The notes below the pieces were generated by a model that saw only the letters and a program-made list of their open reading frames with translations, was not told the origin of the DNA and did not search any database. Position numbers and translations under genes: made by a program. Source: Flavobacterium hankyongi (lineage in GTDB: Bacteria > Bacteroidota > Bacteroidia > Flavobacteriales > Flavobacteriaceae). Taken from it: 64,000 bases of DNA. This document shows positions 52,782-63,927 of the stretch, one piece after another. Where the stretch lies: NCBI RefSeq assembly GCF_036840915.1, contig NZ_CP085725.1:1302001-1366000 (forward strand). The letters are read 5' to 3'. The first letter of the stretch is position 1. Every line of letters starts with the position of its first letter.

Positions 52782-53027
52782 TTAGATTTCTGTTCCAGCC
52801 TCGTCGCTATCAGAAGGATATTTCATTGTTTCGTAAATATCTAATGATGGCTTAGTTGGATTCCCTGGCCCTTCTTCGCTGTCTGAAGGATATTTCATTG
52901 TTTGAACTGTGTCAGATAAAACACTAGTTACTGCTCCCCCTTGAATTGCGTTTTGCTCATCTTTTGAAATTTGATTTTCTAAGAAATTAGCAAAAAAAGG
53001 CTTTTTAGAATTTTCGCTCTTTTTCAT
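52782..53027 (-). CDS. Graspetide (microviridin-type) precursor peptide with two cores
   Basis: An 81-residue precursor. The leader has PFFANFLE at 10-17, the counterpart of the PFFARFLE helix bound by microviridin ligases, and a double glycine at 30-31 where a leader peptidase could cut. Two core repeats follow: TMKYPSDSEE (43-52) and TMKYPSDSDE (67-76). Against the microviridin pattern TxKYPSDxEE/DE, all ring residues are present: T43, K45, S48, D49, E51, E52 and T67, K69, S72, D73, D75, E76. Core 2 has Asp where core 1 has Glu. Three rings per core, two esters and one amide, would be expected, giving a serine-protease inhibitor. No dedicated exporter or N-acetyltransferase is adjacent. Confidence 0.92.
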   Translation of the reverse strand: MKKSENSKKPFFANFLENQISKDEQNAIQGGAVTSVLSDTVQTMKYPSDSEEGPGNPTKPSLDIYETMKYPSDSDEAGTEI

Positions 53028-53155
53028 GATTTTTTAGTTTTAATTTTTTTTTAAGTTTAATGTCTGTTTATTTGCAAATATTTTGACTTCATAAAAATAT
53101 AAATTTTTATTTATATAGGAATTTTATTACACAAAATTTAACACAAAAGACAAAA

Positions 53156-53178
53156 AAAGCCGCCTATTTGGCAGCTTT
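53156..53178 (-). terminator. Terminator of the immunophilin gene
   Basis: Minus strand: AAAGCTGCC, AAATA loop, GGCGGCTTT, then four T, lying 23 bases after the stop at 53202. It separates the immunophilin gene from the graspetide locus. Confidence 0.7.
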
Positions 53179-53201
53179 CTCATATCATAATAGTGAGTTG
53201 A

Positions 53202-54134
53202 TTATTTAACATCCATTAACTCAACATCAAAAACCAATGTAGCATTTGGTGGTATAACCCCTCCAGCACCTCTTTCACCATACCCTAAATATGCAGGAAT
53301 TACAAAACGTGCTTTATCACCAACTTGTAACAAAGCGATACCTTCATCCCAACCTTCAATAACATGACCTCTTCCTAATGGGAATTCAATAGGTTTTTTA
53401 CGAGCGTAAGAACTATCAAATGTTTTTCCATTTTCTAATGAACCTTGGTAATGAACTGATACTGTTTTACCTGCTTCAGCTTGCTTACCATTTCCTTTTT
53501 GAATTATTTTATAACGTAATCCGCTTTCCGTTTTCTCGAAACCAGCAGCTAATTTTTCCATTGCTTCTTCAGCTAATCTTTTTTCCTCAGCCAATCTTTT
53601 TCCTCTTGATCCTTCAAATGTTCTGAAAGATTCAATTGCATTCCATCCTTCTGCTTCAGCACCAACTCTAATAATTTCAACACTTTCCAAAACATCTCCT
53701 TGAGCAACAGCATCTACCACATCCTGACCTTCAACAACATGTCCAAAAACTGAATGTTTACCATCTAACCAAGGTGTAGCCACATGTGTAATGAAAAATT
53801 GTGATCCATTTGTGCCAGGACCAGCGTTAGCCATTGATAAAACGCCTGGTTTGTCGTGTTTTAATGACGGATGAAACTCATCATCAAACTTATAACCAGC
53901 ATCACCAGTTCCAGTTCCTAAAGGACATCCACCTTGAATCATAAAATCAGGAATAACTCTATGAAACTTTAGTCCATCATAATATTTTTGTCCTTGTGGT
54001 TTTACTGAATTTTCTAAATTCCCTTCAGCTAAACCAACAAAGTTCCCTACTGTACCAGGTGTTAAATCGTGAGTTAATTTTACTAAAATCGACCCTTTTG
54101 AAGTATTAAATTTTGCGTAAATACCGTCTTGCAT
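53202..54134 (-). CDS. Dual-family immunophilin: cyclophilin-FKBP fusion peptidyl-prolyl isomerase
   Basis: 310 residues in two isomerase domains. Residues 1-165 are a cyclophilin ([13 protein letters not shown], with the catalytic Arg, [24 protein letters not shown]). A charged helical linker follows ([20 protein letters not shown], about 180-200). Residues 205-310 are an FKBP ([42 protein letters not shown], ... [27 protein letters not shown]). Cyclophilin-first fusions (CFBP) have been described in Flavobacterium. No signal peptide, so it is cytosolic and probably a folding catalyst or chaperone. Confidence 0.93.
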   Translation of the reverse strand: MQDGIYAKFNTSKGSILVKLTHDLTPGTVGNFVGLAEGNLENSVKPQGQKYYDGLKFHRVIPDFMIQGGCPLGTGTGDAGYKFDDEFHPSLKHDKPGVLSMANAGPGTNGSQFFITHVATPWLDGKHSVFGHVVEGQDVVDAVAQGDVLESVEIIRVGAEAEGWNAIESFRTFEGSRGKRLAEEKRLAEEAMEKLAAGFEKTESGLRYKIIQKGNGKQAEAGKTVSVHYQGSLENGKTFDSSYARKKPIEFPLGRGHVIEGWDEGIALLQVGDKARFVIPAYLGYGERGAGGVIPPNATLVFDVELMDVK

Positions 54135-54182
54135 CGTAATTATAATTAAATTTGAATGACAAAATTACGATTTTATATTCAA

Positions 54183-54641
54183 ATGGAAATTAAAATAATT
54201 GGTTACAATCCAGAATACAAAAATGACTTTATAAAATTAAACAAAGCTTGGCTAGAAGAATATTTTTATGTAGAACCTCACGATTTAGAAACCTTCAATA
54301 ATATTGAGAAAGACATTATAAAAAAGGAAGGAGAGATATTCTTTTGTTTGGTTGATAAAAAAATTGCTGGTACTGTAGCTATGATAAAAGCTGATGATAA
54401 AACTTACGAATTGGCTAAAATGGCAGTTGATAAAAAATTTCAAGGAATGAAATTAAGCAACTTACTAATGGAAGCTTGTATTGATTTTGCCAAACAAAAT
54501 AATGCGAAAAAAATATTTTTAGTTTCTAACAGAATATTAAAACCTGCTTTAAATTTATATTCAAAATACAACTTTGTAGAAGTACCAATGGATGAAACTG
54601 ATTATGACAGAGCAGATATCCAAATGGAATTAACTTTATAA
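54183..54641 (+). CDS. GNAT-family N-acetyltransferase
   Basis: The frame opens at 54156, but the ATG at 54183 (MEIKIIGYNPEYKNDFIKLN) matches the usual GNAT start, giving 152 residues. AWLEEYFYVEPHDLE, FFCLVDKKIAGTVAMIKADD, ELAKMAVDKKFQGMKLSNLLMEACIDFAK with the acetyl-CoA motif, and LKPALNLYSKYNFVEVPMDETDYDRADIQME at the end. The substrate is unknown. It is followed 2 bases after its stop by a methyltransferase gene, so the two are co-transcribed. Confidence 0.83.
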   Translation: MEIKIIGYNPEYKNDFIKLNKAWLEEYFYVEPHDLETFNNIEKDIIKKEGEIFFCLVDKKIAGTVAMIKADDKTYELAKMAVDKKFQGMKLSNLLMEACIDFAKQNNAKKIFLVSNRILKPALNLYSKYNFVEVPMDETDYDRADIQMELTL

Positions 54642-54643
54642 TT

Positions 54644-55441
54644 ATGAAAGACCAAGATTATATTACCATTAATAAAAAAACATGGAACGAAAAAACGGAC
54701 ATCCATGTAAATTCGGAATTTTATGCCAATGACGATTTTTTAAAAGGAAAATCTTCGCTTAATGATATCGAACTAAAACTACTTGGAGATATAAAAGGAA
54801 AATCAATTTTACATCTTCAATGTCACTTTGGACAAGATACTATTTCATTTTCACGGATGGGAGCAAATGCTACAGGAATAGATTTATCTGACAAAGCCAT
54901 TGCAAAAGCAAAAGAATTTAACAACCAGTTAAACCTCGATGCAAAATTTATTTGTTGTGATATTTATGATTTGCCCAATCATTTAAACGAACAATTTGAT
55001 ATTGTTTTTACAAGTTACGGAACCATTGGTTGGCTTCCAGATTTAGATAAATGGGCTAATGTTGTTTCTCGTTTTTTAAAACCTGGTGGAAAATTCGTTT
55101 TTGCTGAGTTTCACCCCATAGTTTGGATGTTTGATAATGATTTTAAAGAAGTATTTTACAGTTATTTCAATGTAGAACCTATAATTGAAGAAGAAACTGG
55201 AACTTATGCTAACAAAAACTCATCTATTGAGACCAAAACCATAACTTGGAATCATCCAACCAGTGAAGTTTTGAATGCTTTAATCAAATCGGGATTAGAA
55301 ATTAATTCTTTTGATGAATACGATTATTCTCCTTACAATTGTTTTAATGAGACTGAAGAGTTTGAAACTGGAAAATTCAGAATCAAACATTTACAAAATA
55401 AAATCCCAATGGTTTTTTCATTAACAGCAACTAAAAAATAA
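54644..55441 (+). CDS. Class I SAM-dependent methyltransferase
   Basis: 265 residues with a Rossmann methyltransferase core: SAM motif I KSILHLQCHFGQDTISFSRMGANATGIDLS (about 52-81), AKFICCDIYDLP near 105 and FDIVFTSYGTIGWLPDLDKW near 120. The C-terminal part contains a long insertion around FDEYDYSPYNCFNETEEFETG, the pattern of flavobacterial methyltransferases of unknown target. Immediately downstream of the GNAT gene. Substrate not predicted. Confidence 0.85.
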   Translation: MKDQDYITINKKTWNEKTDIHVNSEFYANDDFLKGKSSLNDIELKLLGDIKGKSILHLQCHFGQDTISFSRMGANATGIDLSDKAIAKAKEFNNQLNLDAKFICCDIYDLPNHLNEQFDIVFTSYGTIGWLPDLDKWANVVSRFLKPGGKFVFAEFHPIVWMFDNDFKEVFYSYFNVEPIIEEETGTYANKNSSIETKTITWNHPTSEVLNALIKSGLEINSFDEYDYSPYNCFNETEEFETGKFRIKHLQNKIPMVFSLTATKK

Positions 55442-55499
55442 ATTATATCAGTACCTTTAGTCCAAGTAGCAATAAAAAATCATTTAAACAATTAACAAA

Positions 55500-55580
55500 T
55501 TGAGTCCAAATTCAGAAAGGATAGTCGAAAAAGACAACGCACGAACAAGAATAGCACACTTTAATATGGAAACACCTTAA
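55500..55580 (+). pseudogene. Possible remnant of a cupin-type gene
   Basis: A 26-codon open stretch, SPNSERIVEKDNARTRIAHFNMETP, resembles by eye the start of small cupin proteins (ExDNxRTRIxxF) but stops at once, and no barrel follows. It may be a decayed gene end, or chance. Nothing else is seen in the 170 bases between the methyltransferase gene and the convergent desaturase gene. Confidence 0.25.
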
Positions 55581-55613
55581 ATAATTATTATTTAAAATAG
55601 TTGGAGTATAATT

Positions 55614-56759
55614 CTATCTTTTAGATTTATCGTATTCCTCCATATTCAAATCTTTATCAAATGGACTTTTTGTGAAAGGATAAACTGCTTGTTTAATATA
55701 ACCTTTAGGAAAGTCTATTTCTAACAAACCGGTATCTTGAGGCCAAACATTATTTGGTAGATAATACGTTCCAAATATTCTATCAATAAACGGAAATATT
55801 GTTGCGAAATTTTTCCCATAGAATTCAGAATCTTTACAATGATGCCAATGATGGTATTGTGGTGTTGCAAAAATGTATTTGAAAAACCCAAAATTAATTC
55901 GGGTATTAGAATGAATCAGAACTGCGTGAATCGCCATAAAAATTACATAAATATTAAAGGTAATTGTTGAAAAACCTAAAATATAAAGAGGTACAAAAGC
56001 CATAGACCTAGTCACAAAAATATCAACAAAGTGCGTTCTTGAACCAGCTAGCCAATCCATGTTCTCGGTAGAATGATGTATGGAATGGAATCTCCATAAA
56101 AAAGTGTGAGTGTGGAAAAAACGATGCGTCCAATACTGAAATAAATCAGAAATAAAAAAAGCGAAAAATAATTGCAATAAAATAGGCTGATTTTGAACAA
56201 AATCTTGAATTCCGCCCAATCCCATCCAGCCAAAAAACATTTTTGCTGGTTGTTGTGTAATTACTCCAAAAAACTGCACGAGCAAATGACTAACTACAAA
56301 GTACATTAAATCAGTCCTCCATTCTTCATGAAAAGTAGGTTGATTTTTACGTTTTGGAAAAACAATTTCTATTGGCACAAATAAAATTGCCATTAAAAAT
56401 AAATCTAGAATTAGCCAATCTAATCCTAAATGAACTTTGGTAATAGTAACACTTCTTGGACTAACATCAAACCCACCCAATACGATAGCCAAAACACAAA
56501 ATGACATTCCATACAATGCCCATTTTTTTTGTTTACTCCACATAAAACTTATCACAGCAAAAAAAAGAGATGCAATAATTACAGCCGTTAATAAAATTTT
56601 CATTGATTCGCCTGTATAAACATTTCTAAACTCGGGAGTGGTTAACCATTCAGGATATTTAAAACAAAAAACACCTAAAAAAGAAAGTACACCCAAAAAA
56701 ATAGACGTGTATCCGCTTATAATTCCTTCTCCAAACTTTACATTCTCTTTAATTTCCAT
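55614..56759 (-). CDS. Sterol desaturase / fatty acid hydroxylase family protein
   Basis: A 381-residue membrane di-iron enzyme with about eight hydrophobic segments. Histidine boxes: HRFFH and HTHTFLWRFHSIHHSTENMDW (about residues 215-238), with HSNTRINFG and HYHHWHHCKD further on (290-312). These match the fatty acid hydroxylase superfamily. Compared with the enzyme at 46530 the order of membrane segments is reversed: here four helices precede the His boxes. Likely hydroxylation or desaturation of a lipid. Monocistronic. Confidence 0.87.
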   Translation of the reverse strand: MEIKENVKFGEGIISGYTSIFLGVLSFLGVFCFKYPEWLTTPEFRNVYTGESMKILLTAVIIASLFFAVISFMWSKQKKWALYGMSFCVLAIVLGGFDVSPRSVTITKVHLGLDWLILDLFLMAILFVPIEIVFPKRKNQPTFHEEWRTDLMYFVVSHLLVQFFGVITQQPAKMFFGWMGLGGIQDFVQNQPILLQLFFAFFISDLFQYWTHRFFHTHTFLWRFHSIHHSTENMDWLAGSRTHFVDIFVTRSMAFVPLYILGFSTITFNIYVIFMAIHAVLIHSNTRINFGFFKYIFATPQYHHWHHCKDSEFYGKNFATIFPFIDRIFGTYYLPNNVWPQDTGLLEIDFPKGYIKQAVYPFTKSPFDKDLNMEEYDKSKR

Positions 56760-56869
56760 AAATAAGTATTATGCTTTTGATTTTATTTTTTCCAAATTTA
56801 GTTTTTTATATTACCCAAACAATTTTATACAATTAAACTTTTAAACTATTTTTGCTTAAATTTTAAGTC

Positions 56870-57547
56870 ATGCGCATCGACATTATTACTGTTTTACCCG
56901 AACTAATGCGTAGCCCTTTTGAAGGTTCTATTATGAAAAGAGCCATCGAAAAAGGATTAGTAGAAGTTCATTTTCACAACTTAAGAGACTATGCTTATGA
57001 CAAACGTCGTAGCATAGATGATTATCAGTTTGGAGGTGGAGCAGGCATGGTAATGATGATTCAGCCTATTGATGAATGTATTACAAAATTAAAGTCGGAA
57101 AGAAATTACGACGAAATTATATACATGACCCCTGACGGCGAAACGCTAAATCAACCCATGGCTAATAAAATGTCAATGTATAAAAACATTATCATTTTGT
57201 GCGGTCACTATAAAGGTGTTGATCAACGTGTTCGTGATTTACACATCACTAAAGAAATTTCGATTGGAGATTATGTACTTTCGGGTGGAGAAATTGGCGC
57301 TATTGTTTTTTGTGATGCGTTAATTCGTTTAATCCCTGGAGTTTTAAGTGATGAGACTTCGGCTTTAACAGATAGTTTCCAAGACAATCTATTATCTCCG
57401 CCTATATATACTCGTCCTGCTGAATACAAAGGAATGAAAGTTCCTGATGTCTTATTAAGTGGTCATTTTGCCAACATTGAAAAATGGCGAGAAGAAAAAG
57501 CTTACGAACATACAAAAACAAGAAGACCTGATTTATTGAATGAATAA
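56870..57547 (+). CDS. trmD: tRNA (guanine-N1)-methyltransferase
   Basis: 225 residues. TrmD methylates G37 of tRNAs with CNN-type anticodons and prevents frameshifting. It is a SPOUT enzyme with the knot motif [14 protein letters not shown] (about 108-121), [29 protein letters not shown], and the C-terminal [28 protein letters not shown]. All are conserved and the length is near normal. rplS follows 187 bases later, as in many bacteria, but with its own promoter. Confidence 0.96.
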   Translation: MRIDIITVLPELMRSPFEGSIMKRAIEKGLVEVHFHNLRDYAYDKRRSIDDYQFGGGAGMVMMIQPIDECITKLKSERNYDEIIYMTPDGETLNQPMANKMSMYKNIIILCGHYKGVDQRVRDLHITKEISIGDYVLSGGEIGAIVFCDALIRLIPGVLSDETSALTDSFQDNLLSPPIYTRPAEYKGMKVPDVLLSGHFANIEKWREEKAYEHTKTRRPDLLNE

Positions 57548-57653
57548 AACATTATTCTAAATTTCAATCCGTAACATATAACTGTCTGAAATCGAAATAA
57601 TTAAAAAAATAAAATAATTCATCATTTATAATTAAAAATTCAAAATAATTATT

Positions 57654-57661
57654 TAATTTTG
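57654..57661 (+). promoter_or_regulatory. -7 promoter element of rplS
   Basis: TAATTTTG fits TAnnTTTG, 74 bases before the rplS ATG. The leader between shows GGCGAAAACCGTGAATG but no clear autoregulatory fold. Confidence 0.5.
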
Positions 57662-57734
57662 CATCCACATTTGATCAACCTCTGGCGAAAACCGTGAATG
57701 TTGTTCAGAATTAATTATTTAAAATTTAGTCAAA

Positions 57735-58085
57735 ATGGCAAATTTATTAGATTTCGTTAATAACGAATTATCTGCAAGAAAAGACTTCCCTACTTTCGGA
57801 GCTGGTGACACTATCACTGTATACTACGAAATTAAAGAGGGTGAAAAAACAAGAACTCAGTTCTTCAAAGGAGTTGTAATCCAAAGAAGAGGTACTGGTG
57901 CTACTGAAACTTTTACAATCCGTAAAATGTCAGGTGCTGTAGGTGTAGAACGTATCTTCCCTGTAAACATGCCAGCATTACAAAAAATTGAATTAAACCA
58001 AAGAGGTAAAGTACGTAGAGCTCGTATCTTCTACTTTAGAGATCTTACTGGTAAAAAAGCAAAAATCAAAGAAAGAAGAAGATAA
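57735..58085 (+). CDS. rplS: Ribosomal protein L19
   Basis: 116 residues. L19 lies at the 30S-50S interface near bridge B8. The sequence FGAGDTITVYYEIKEGEKTRTQFFKGVVIQRRG is the SH3-like part, and FTIRKMSGAVGVERIFPVNMPALQKIELNQRGKVRRARIFYFRDLTGKKAKIKERR is the family core and basic tail. Length normal. It is downstream of trmD, which is the usual neighbour. Confidence 0.97.
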   Translation: MANLLDFVNNELSARKDFPTFGAGDTITVYYEIKEGEKTRTQFFKGVVIQRRGTGATETFTIRKMSGAVGVERIFPVNMPALQKIELNQRGKVRRARIFYFRDLTGKKAKIKERRR

Positions 58086-58105
58086 TTCACTTTCTAAAAT
58101 GCATA

Positions 58106-58136
58106 AAAAAAGCCTCGATAACCTCGAGGCTTTTTT
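58106..58136 (+). terminator. Terminator of rplS
   Basis: AAAAAAGCCTCGA and TCGAGGCTTTTTT form a 13-bp stem with a TAACC loop; 20 bases after the stop. Confidence 0.88.
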
Positions 58137-58248
58137 ATTTGGCAAAAAAATCAATTTAAAATTATCAATTCCACATTCCTTCTTTATCAAAAAAATCAAT
58201 TCTACAAATCGCTGTTTTATGATTGCTTTTTAATCATTTTCAGACTGA

Positions 58249-60537
<2,289 letters not shown>

Positions 60538-60558
60538 TTTTTCATAAATAAGTACATT

Positions 60559-60583
60559 AAGGCAGCCATTGGCTGCCTTTTTT
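60559..60583 (+). terminator. Terminator of icd
   Basis: AAGGCAGCC, ATT loop, GGCTGCCTT, then TTTT. 21 bases after the stop. Confidence 0.85.
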
Positions 60584-60656
60584 ATTAACCCTATTTTAAC
60601 AAATGTTTTTGTAAGAATTCCTGATATTTGTATTTCAATCTTCACAAAATAAAAAA

Positions 60657-63041
60657 ATGCCTTCATTACAAAAAATAAGTTTCTTATTTATTCTTTTCTT
60701 AGGAATATTTGATGGTTTTTCTCAAGAAAAATTCACGCTTAGCGGAGTTATTTCTGATGCGAAAAATAACGAAACACTTATTGGTGTGTCTATTTACGTT
60801 AAAGAAGCAAACGCATCAACCTCAACTAACGAATACGGGTTTTATTCAATTACATTACCAAAAGGGGATTACAATGTTTTAATTGATTATTCTGGATTTA
60901 TTTCTATCGATGAAAAAATTATTTTAAATGCAAACACAAAAAAGAATTTTTCTCTAAAAGAAGAAAATAGAAATGTAAAACAGTTGGATGAAATCACCGT
61001 TGTACAAAAAAACATAGCAAATATTAGAAAACCAGAAATGAGTGTTAATAAACTCTCAATTCAAACTATTAAGAAAATGCCTGTAGTTTTAGGTGAAGTT
61101 GATGTCATTAAATCACTTCTTTTTCTGCCAGGCGTTACAAATGCAGGTGAAGGACAATCCGGATTTAATGTTCGTGGTGGTGGTGCCGATCAAAATTTAG
61201 TTTTACTTGATGAAGCAACTATTTACAACACATCCCATGTTTTTGGACTATTTTCAGTATTTAACCCTGATGCTATTAAAGATTTAAAGCTTTACAAAGG
61301 CGGAATTCCTTCACGTTTTGGCGGAAGAGCATCATCTGTATTAGATATTTATCAAAAAGATGGAAACAGTAATAACTTCAATCTTAACGGAGGGATTGGA
61401 CTTGTTTCGAGTAGAATTTTGGCCGAAGGGCCTATCGTTAAAGAGAAAGGTTCTTTTTTAATTGGAGGAAGAGCTTCCTATGCTCATTTATTCTTAAAAC
61501 TTTCAAATAATGAAAATTCGGCTTATTTCTATGATTTAAACACCAAAATGAATTATAAGTTAAACAAAAACAACAACATATATCTTTCTGGTTATTTTGG
61601 TCGAGATGTTTTTACTTTAAGCGATAGTTTTACAAATACTTATGGAAATTCAACTTTTAACTTACGTTGGAATCATCTTTTCTCAGACAAATTATTCTCG
61701 AATCTTTCTGTGATTTATAGTAATTATTATTACGGATTGGTTTTAGATTTTGTAGATTTTAATTGGAAATCAGGTATAGATAGTTACAATTTCAAATACG
61801 ATTTCAAACACTATATTTCAGACAAATTAAAATTAAGCTACGGAATAAATTCGATTTATTATAAATTCAACCCAGGTACAATTGAACCATTAAGTGAGAA
61901 CTCAAGTATAAACTATAAACAATTAGATAAAAAATATGCTTTTGAACCAGCTATTTATATTGATGCAGAACAAAAATTATCTAAAATATTTTCAGTTAAT
62001 TATGGTATGCGATACAGTCAATTTTATCGTTTAGGAGAATCAACAATTAACTATTATGAAAATAATCAACCAGTAGTTTATGATGCTGACTTAAAAGTGT
62101 ATGATAAAGCAAAACCCATTTCAACACAATACTTTGGTAAAAACAAAAAAATATCCGATTACAGTAATTTTGAACCAAGAATTTCACTAGCGATGGAGAT
62201 TGATGAGAACCAATCTGTAAAAGTTAGTTACAATAGAATGGTTCAATATCTTCAGTTAATTTCAAATACAGCTTCTCCTACTCCTCTTGATGTTTGGACA
62301 CCAAGTGATAATTATATAAAACCTCAACTGGCAGATCAAGTAGCAGTTGGTTTTTTCAAAAATTTCAGCAACGATAACTATACTTTAGAATTAGAAAGTT
62401 TTTACAAAACAGTAAAAAATCGTTTAGATTACATTGATGGTGCCGATTTGATTGCCAATGAAGCAATTGAACAGGTAATTTTGAATGGAGAAATGAGATC
62501 AAATGGTTTAGAGATGTTATTAAGAAAGAACACAGGAGATTTTACTGGATGGGTGGCCTATACCCTATCTCAATCTGAGCAAAAAACACCCGGAAGAACA
62601 CCTAATGAAGTTGGAATAAATAACGGACAATGGTATCGATCTGCTTACGACAAAAGACATAATCTTGCAATAACAGCGAGCTATAAACTAAACAAACGCT
62701 GGAGTTTTGGTGCAAATTTCACACTTCAATCCGGACAACCAGTTACATTCCCTACTGGAAAATATACTTTCCAGGGAGTAACTGTACCTAGTTACGGTTT
62801 ACGCAACGAAAATCGATTACCAACATACCATCACCTTGATGTTTCAGCAACTCTAATTACAAAACAAAAAAGAGAGAAAAAATTTAAAAGTGAATGGGTA
62901 TTCAGCATTTACAATCTATATAACAGAAATAATGCTGCTTCAATTAGTTTTAGTAAAAACAATGAAACAGGAGTCAACGAAGCAACTAGATTATCGATAT
63001 TTGGTATAATTCCTTCAGTTTCTTATAATTTTAAATACTAA
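60657..63041 (+). CDS. TonB-dependent outer-membrane receptor (SusC-like, with CarboxypepD domain)
   Basis: 794 residues. A signal peptide (SFLFILFLGIFDGFSQ) is followed by a CarboxypepD_reg-like domain (FTLSGVISDAKNNETLIGVSIYV ... , about 23-105), a plug domain (MPVVLGEVDVIKSLLFLPGVTNAGEGQSGFNVRGGGADQNLVLLDE, about 140-185) and a 22-strand-type barrel ending in the aromatic C terminus IPSVSYNFKY. It imports a large ligand using TonB energy. A DUF4249 lipoprotein gene follows 3 bases later, a common pairing in which the lipoprotein replaces SusD. The ligand is unknown; no glycan enzymes are adjacent. Confidence 0.92.
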   Translation: MPSLQKISFLFILFLGIFDGFSQEKFTLSGVISDAKNNETLIGVSIYVKEANASTSTNEYGFYSITLPKGDYNVLIDYSGFISIDEKIILNANTKKNFSLKEENRNVKQLDEITVVQKNIANIRKPEMSVNKLSIQTIKKMPVVLGEVDVIKSLLFLPGVTNAGEGQSGFNVRGGGADQNLVLLDEATIYNTSHVFGLFSVFNPDAIKDLKLYKGGIPSRFGGRASSVLDIYQKDGNSNNFNLNGGIGLVSSRILAEGPIVKEKGSFLIGGRASYAHLFLKLSNNENSAYFYDLNTKMNYKLNKNNNIYLSGYFGRDVFTLSDSFTNTYGNSTFNLRWNHLFSDKLFSNLSVIYSNYYYGLVLDFVDFNWKSGIDSYNFKYDFKHYISDKLKLSYGINSIYYKFNPGTIEPLSENSSINYKQLDKKYAFEPAIYIDAEQKLSKIFSVNYGMRYSQFYRLGESTINYYENNQPVVYDADLKVYDKAKPISTQYFGKNKKISDYSNFEPRISLAMEIDENQSVKVSYNRMVQYLQLISNTASPTPLDVWTPSDNYIKPQLADQVAVGFFKNFSNDNYTLELESFYKTVKNRLDYIDGADLIANEAIEQVILNGEMRSNGLEMLLRKNTGDFTGWVAYTLSQSEQKTPGRTPNEVGINNGQWYRSAYDKRHNLAITASYKLNKRWSFGANFTLQSGQPVTFPTGKYTFQGVTVPSYGLRNENRLPTYHHLDVSATLITKQKREKKFKSEWVFSIYNLYNRNNAASISFSKNNETGVNEATRLSIFGIIPSVSYNFKY

Positions 63042-63044
63042 CAA

Positions 63045-63875
63045 ATGAAAAAAATAATCCCATACATACTACTCTCTCTATTCACATTTACTTTTTTTAG
63101 TTGTGAAAAAGTTATCGATGTCGATTTAAATGATGAACAACCAAAGTTAGTTGTTGATGCCGTGATAAAATGGCAAAAAGGAACAACTGGAGAGAGTCAA
63201 ACAATTAAACTAACCAAAACAAGTAATTTTTACAACAACGAAGTTCCTCCTGCCTCAGGCGCCACTGTAACTATTACAAATAGTATCAATACAGTTTTCA
63301 ATTTCATTGAAGATGGTAATACTGGTAATTATATCTGTAATAATTTTGTTCCAGCAATTAACGAGTCATATACTTTACATATAACTTTTGAAGGACAAAC
63401 ATATACTGCGACTGATAAACTTTATGCCACACCTCCTATTCTATACACTCAACAAACAAACGTCCCTCCCATTGGTGGTGGTGAAGAAATTGTTCAAGTA
63501 AAATTTTTCTTTCAGGACAACGGATTAGAAGATAATTTTTATTTAGTAGGTGTTCAAAATCCTAATTACGTAACTCCAGATTACGGAGTAATAAATGATG
63601 AATTTTTTCAAGGTAATGTTATGTTTGGTTTCTACGCAAATGACAATCTTAAACCTGGGCAAAATCTAAAACTGTATTTACAAGGAGTTTCAAATCCTTA
63701 TTACAATTACATGAACAAACTAATTACAATTAGTGGAACAAACAATGGGAATCCGTTCGCAACGCCTCCAGCCACTTTGAGAGGAAACATTATTAATCAG
63801 TCTAATCCAGATGATTATCCATTGGGCTATTTTAGTTTAGGTGAAACAGACACAAGAGATTATATTATTCAGTAA
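63045..63875 (+). CDS. DUF4249 lipoprotein, partner of the TonB receptor
   Basis: 276 residues with a lipoprotein signal (MKKIIPYILLSLFTFTFFSC, Cys20). The mature protein follows the DUF4249 pattern: EKVIDVDLNDEQPKLVVDAVIKW at the N terminus, GATVTITNSINTVFNF, INESYTLHITFEGQTYTATDKLYATP and the tail NPDDYPLGYFSLGETDTRDYIIQ. DUF4249 proteins occur next to TonB receptors in Bacteroidota and are thought to act as surface substrate binders. Length and context are normal. Co-transcribed with the receptor. Confidence 0.9.
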   Translation: MKKIIPYILLSLFTFTFFSCEKVIDVDLNDEQPKLVVDAVIKWQKGTTGESQTIKLTKTSNFYNNEVPPASGATVTITNSINTVFNFIEDGNTGNYICNNFVPAINESYTLHITFEGQTYTATDKLYATPPILYTQQTNVPPIGGGEEIVQVKFFFQDNGLEDNFYLVGVQNPNYVTPDYGVINDEFFQGNVMFGFYANDNLKPGQNLKLYLQGVSNPYYNYMNKLITISGTNNGNPFATPPATLRGNIINQSNPDDYPLGYFSLGETDTRDYIIQ

Positions 63876-63894
63876 AATAACTGCAAATAACTTA

Positions 63895-63902
63895 TAACTT
63901 TG
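63895..63902 (+). promoter_or_regulatory. -7 promoter element of the last gene
   Basis: TAACTTTG fits TAnnTTTG and follows two copies of ATAACTT (63887-63900), the heptamer that also precedes the purB -7 element. Confidence 0.5.
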
Positions 63903-63927
63903 TGCTTTTCACTTTGAGTTTATAAAA

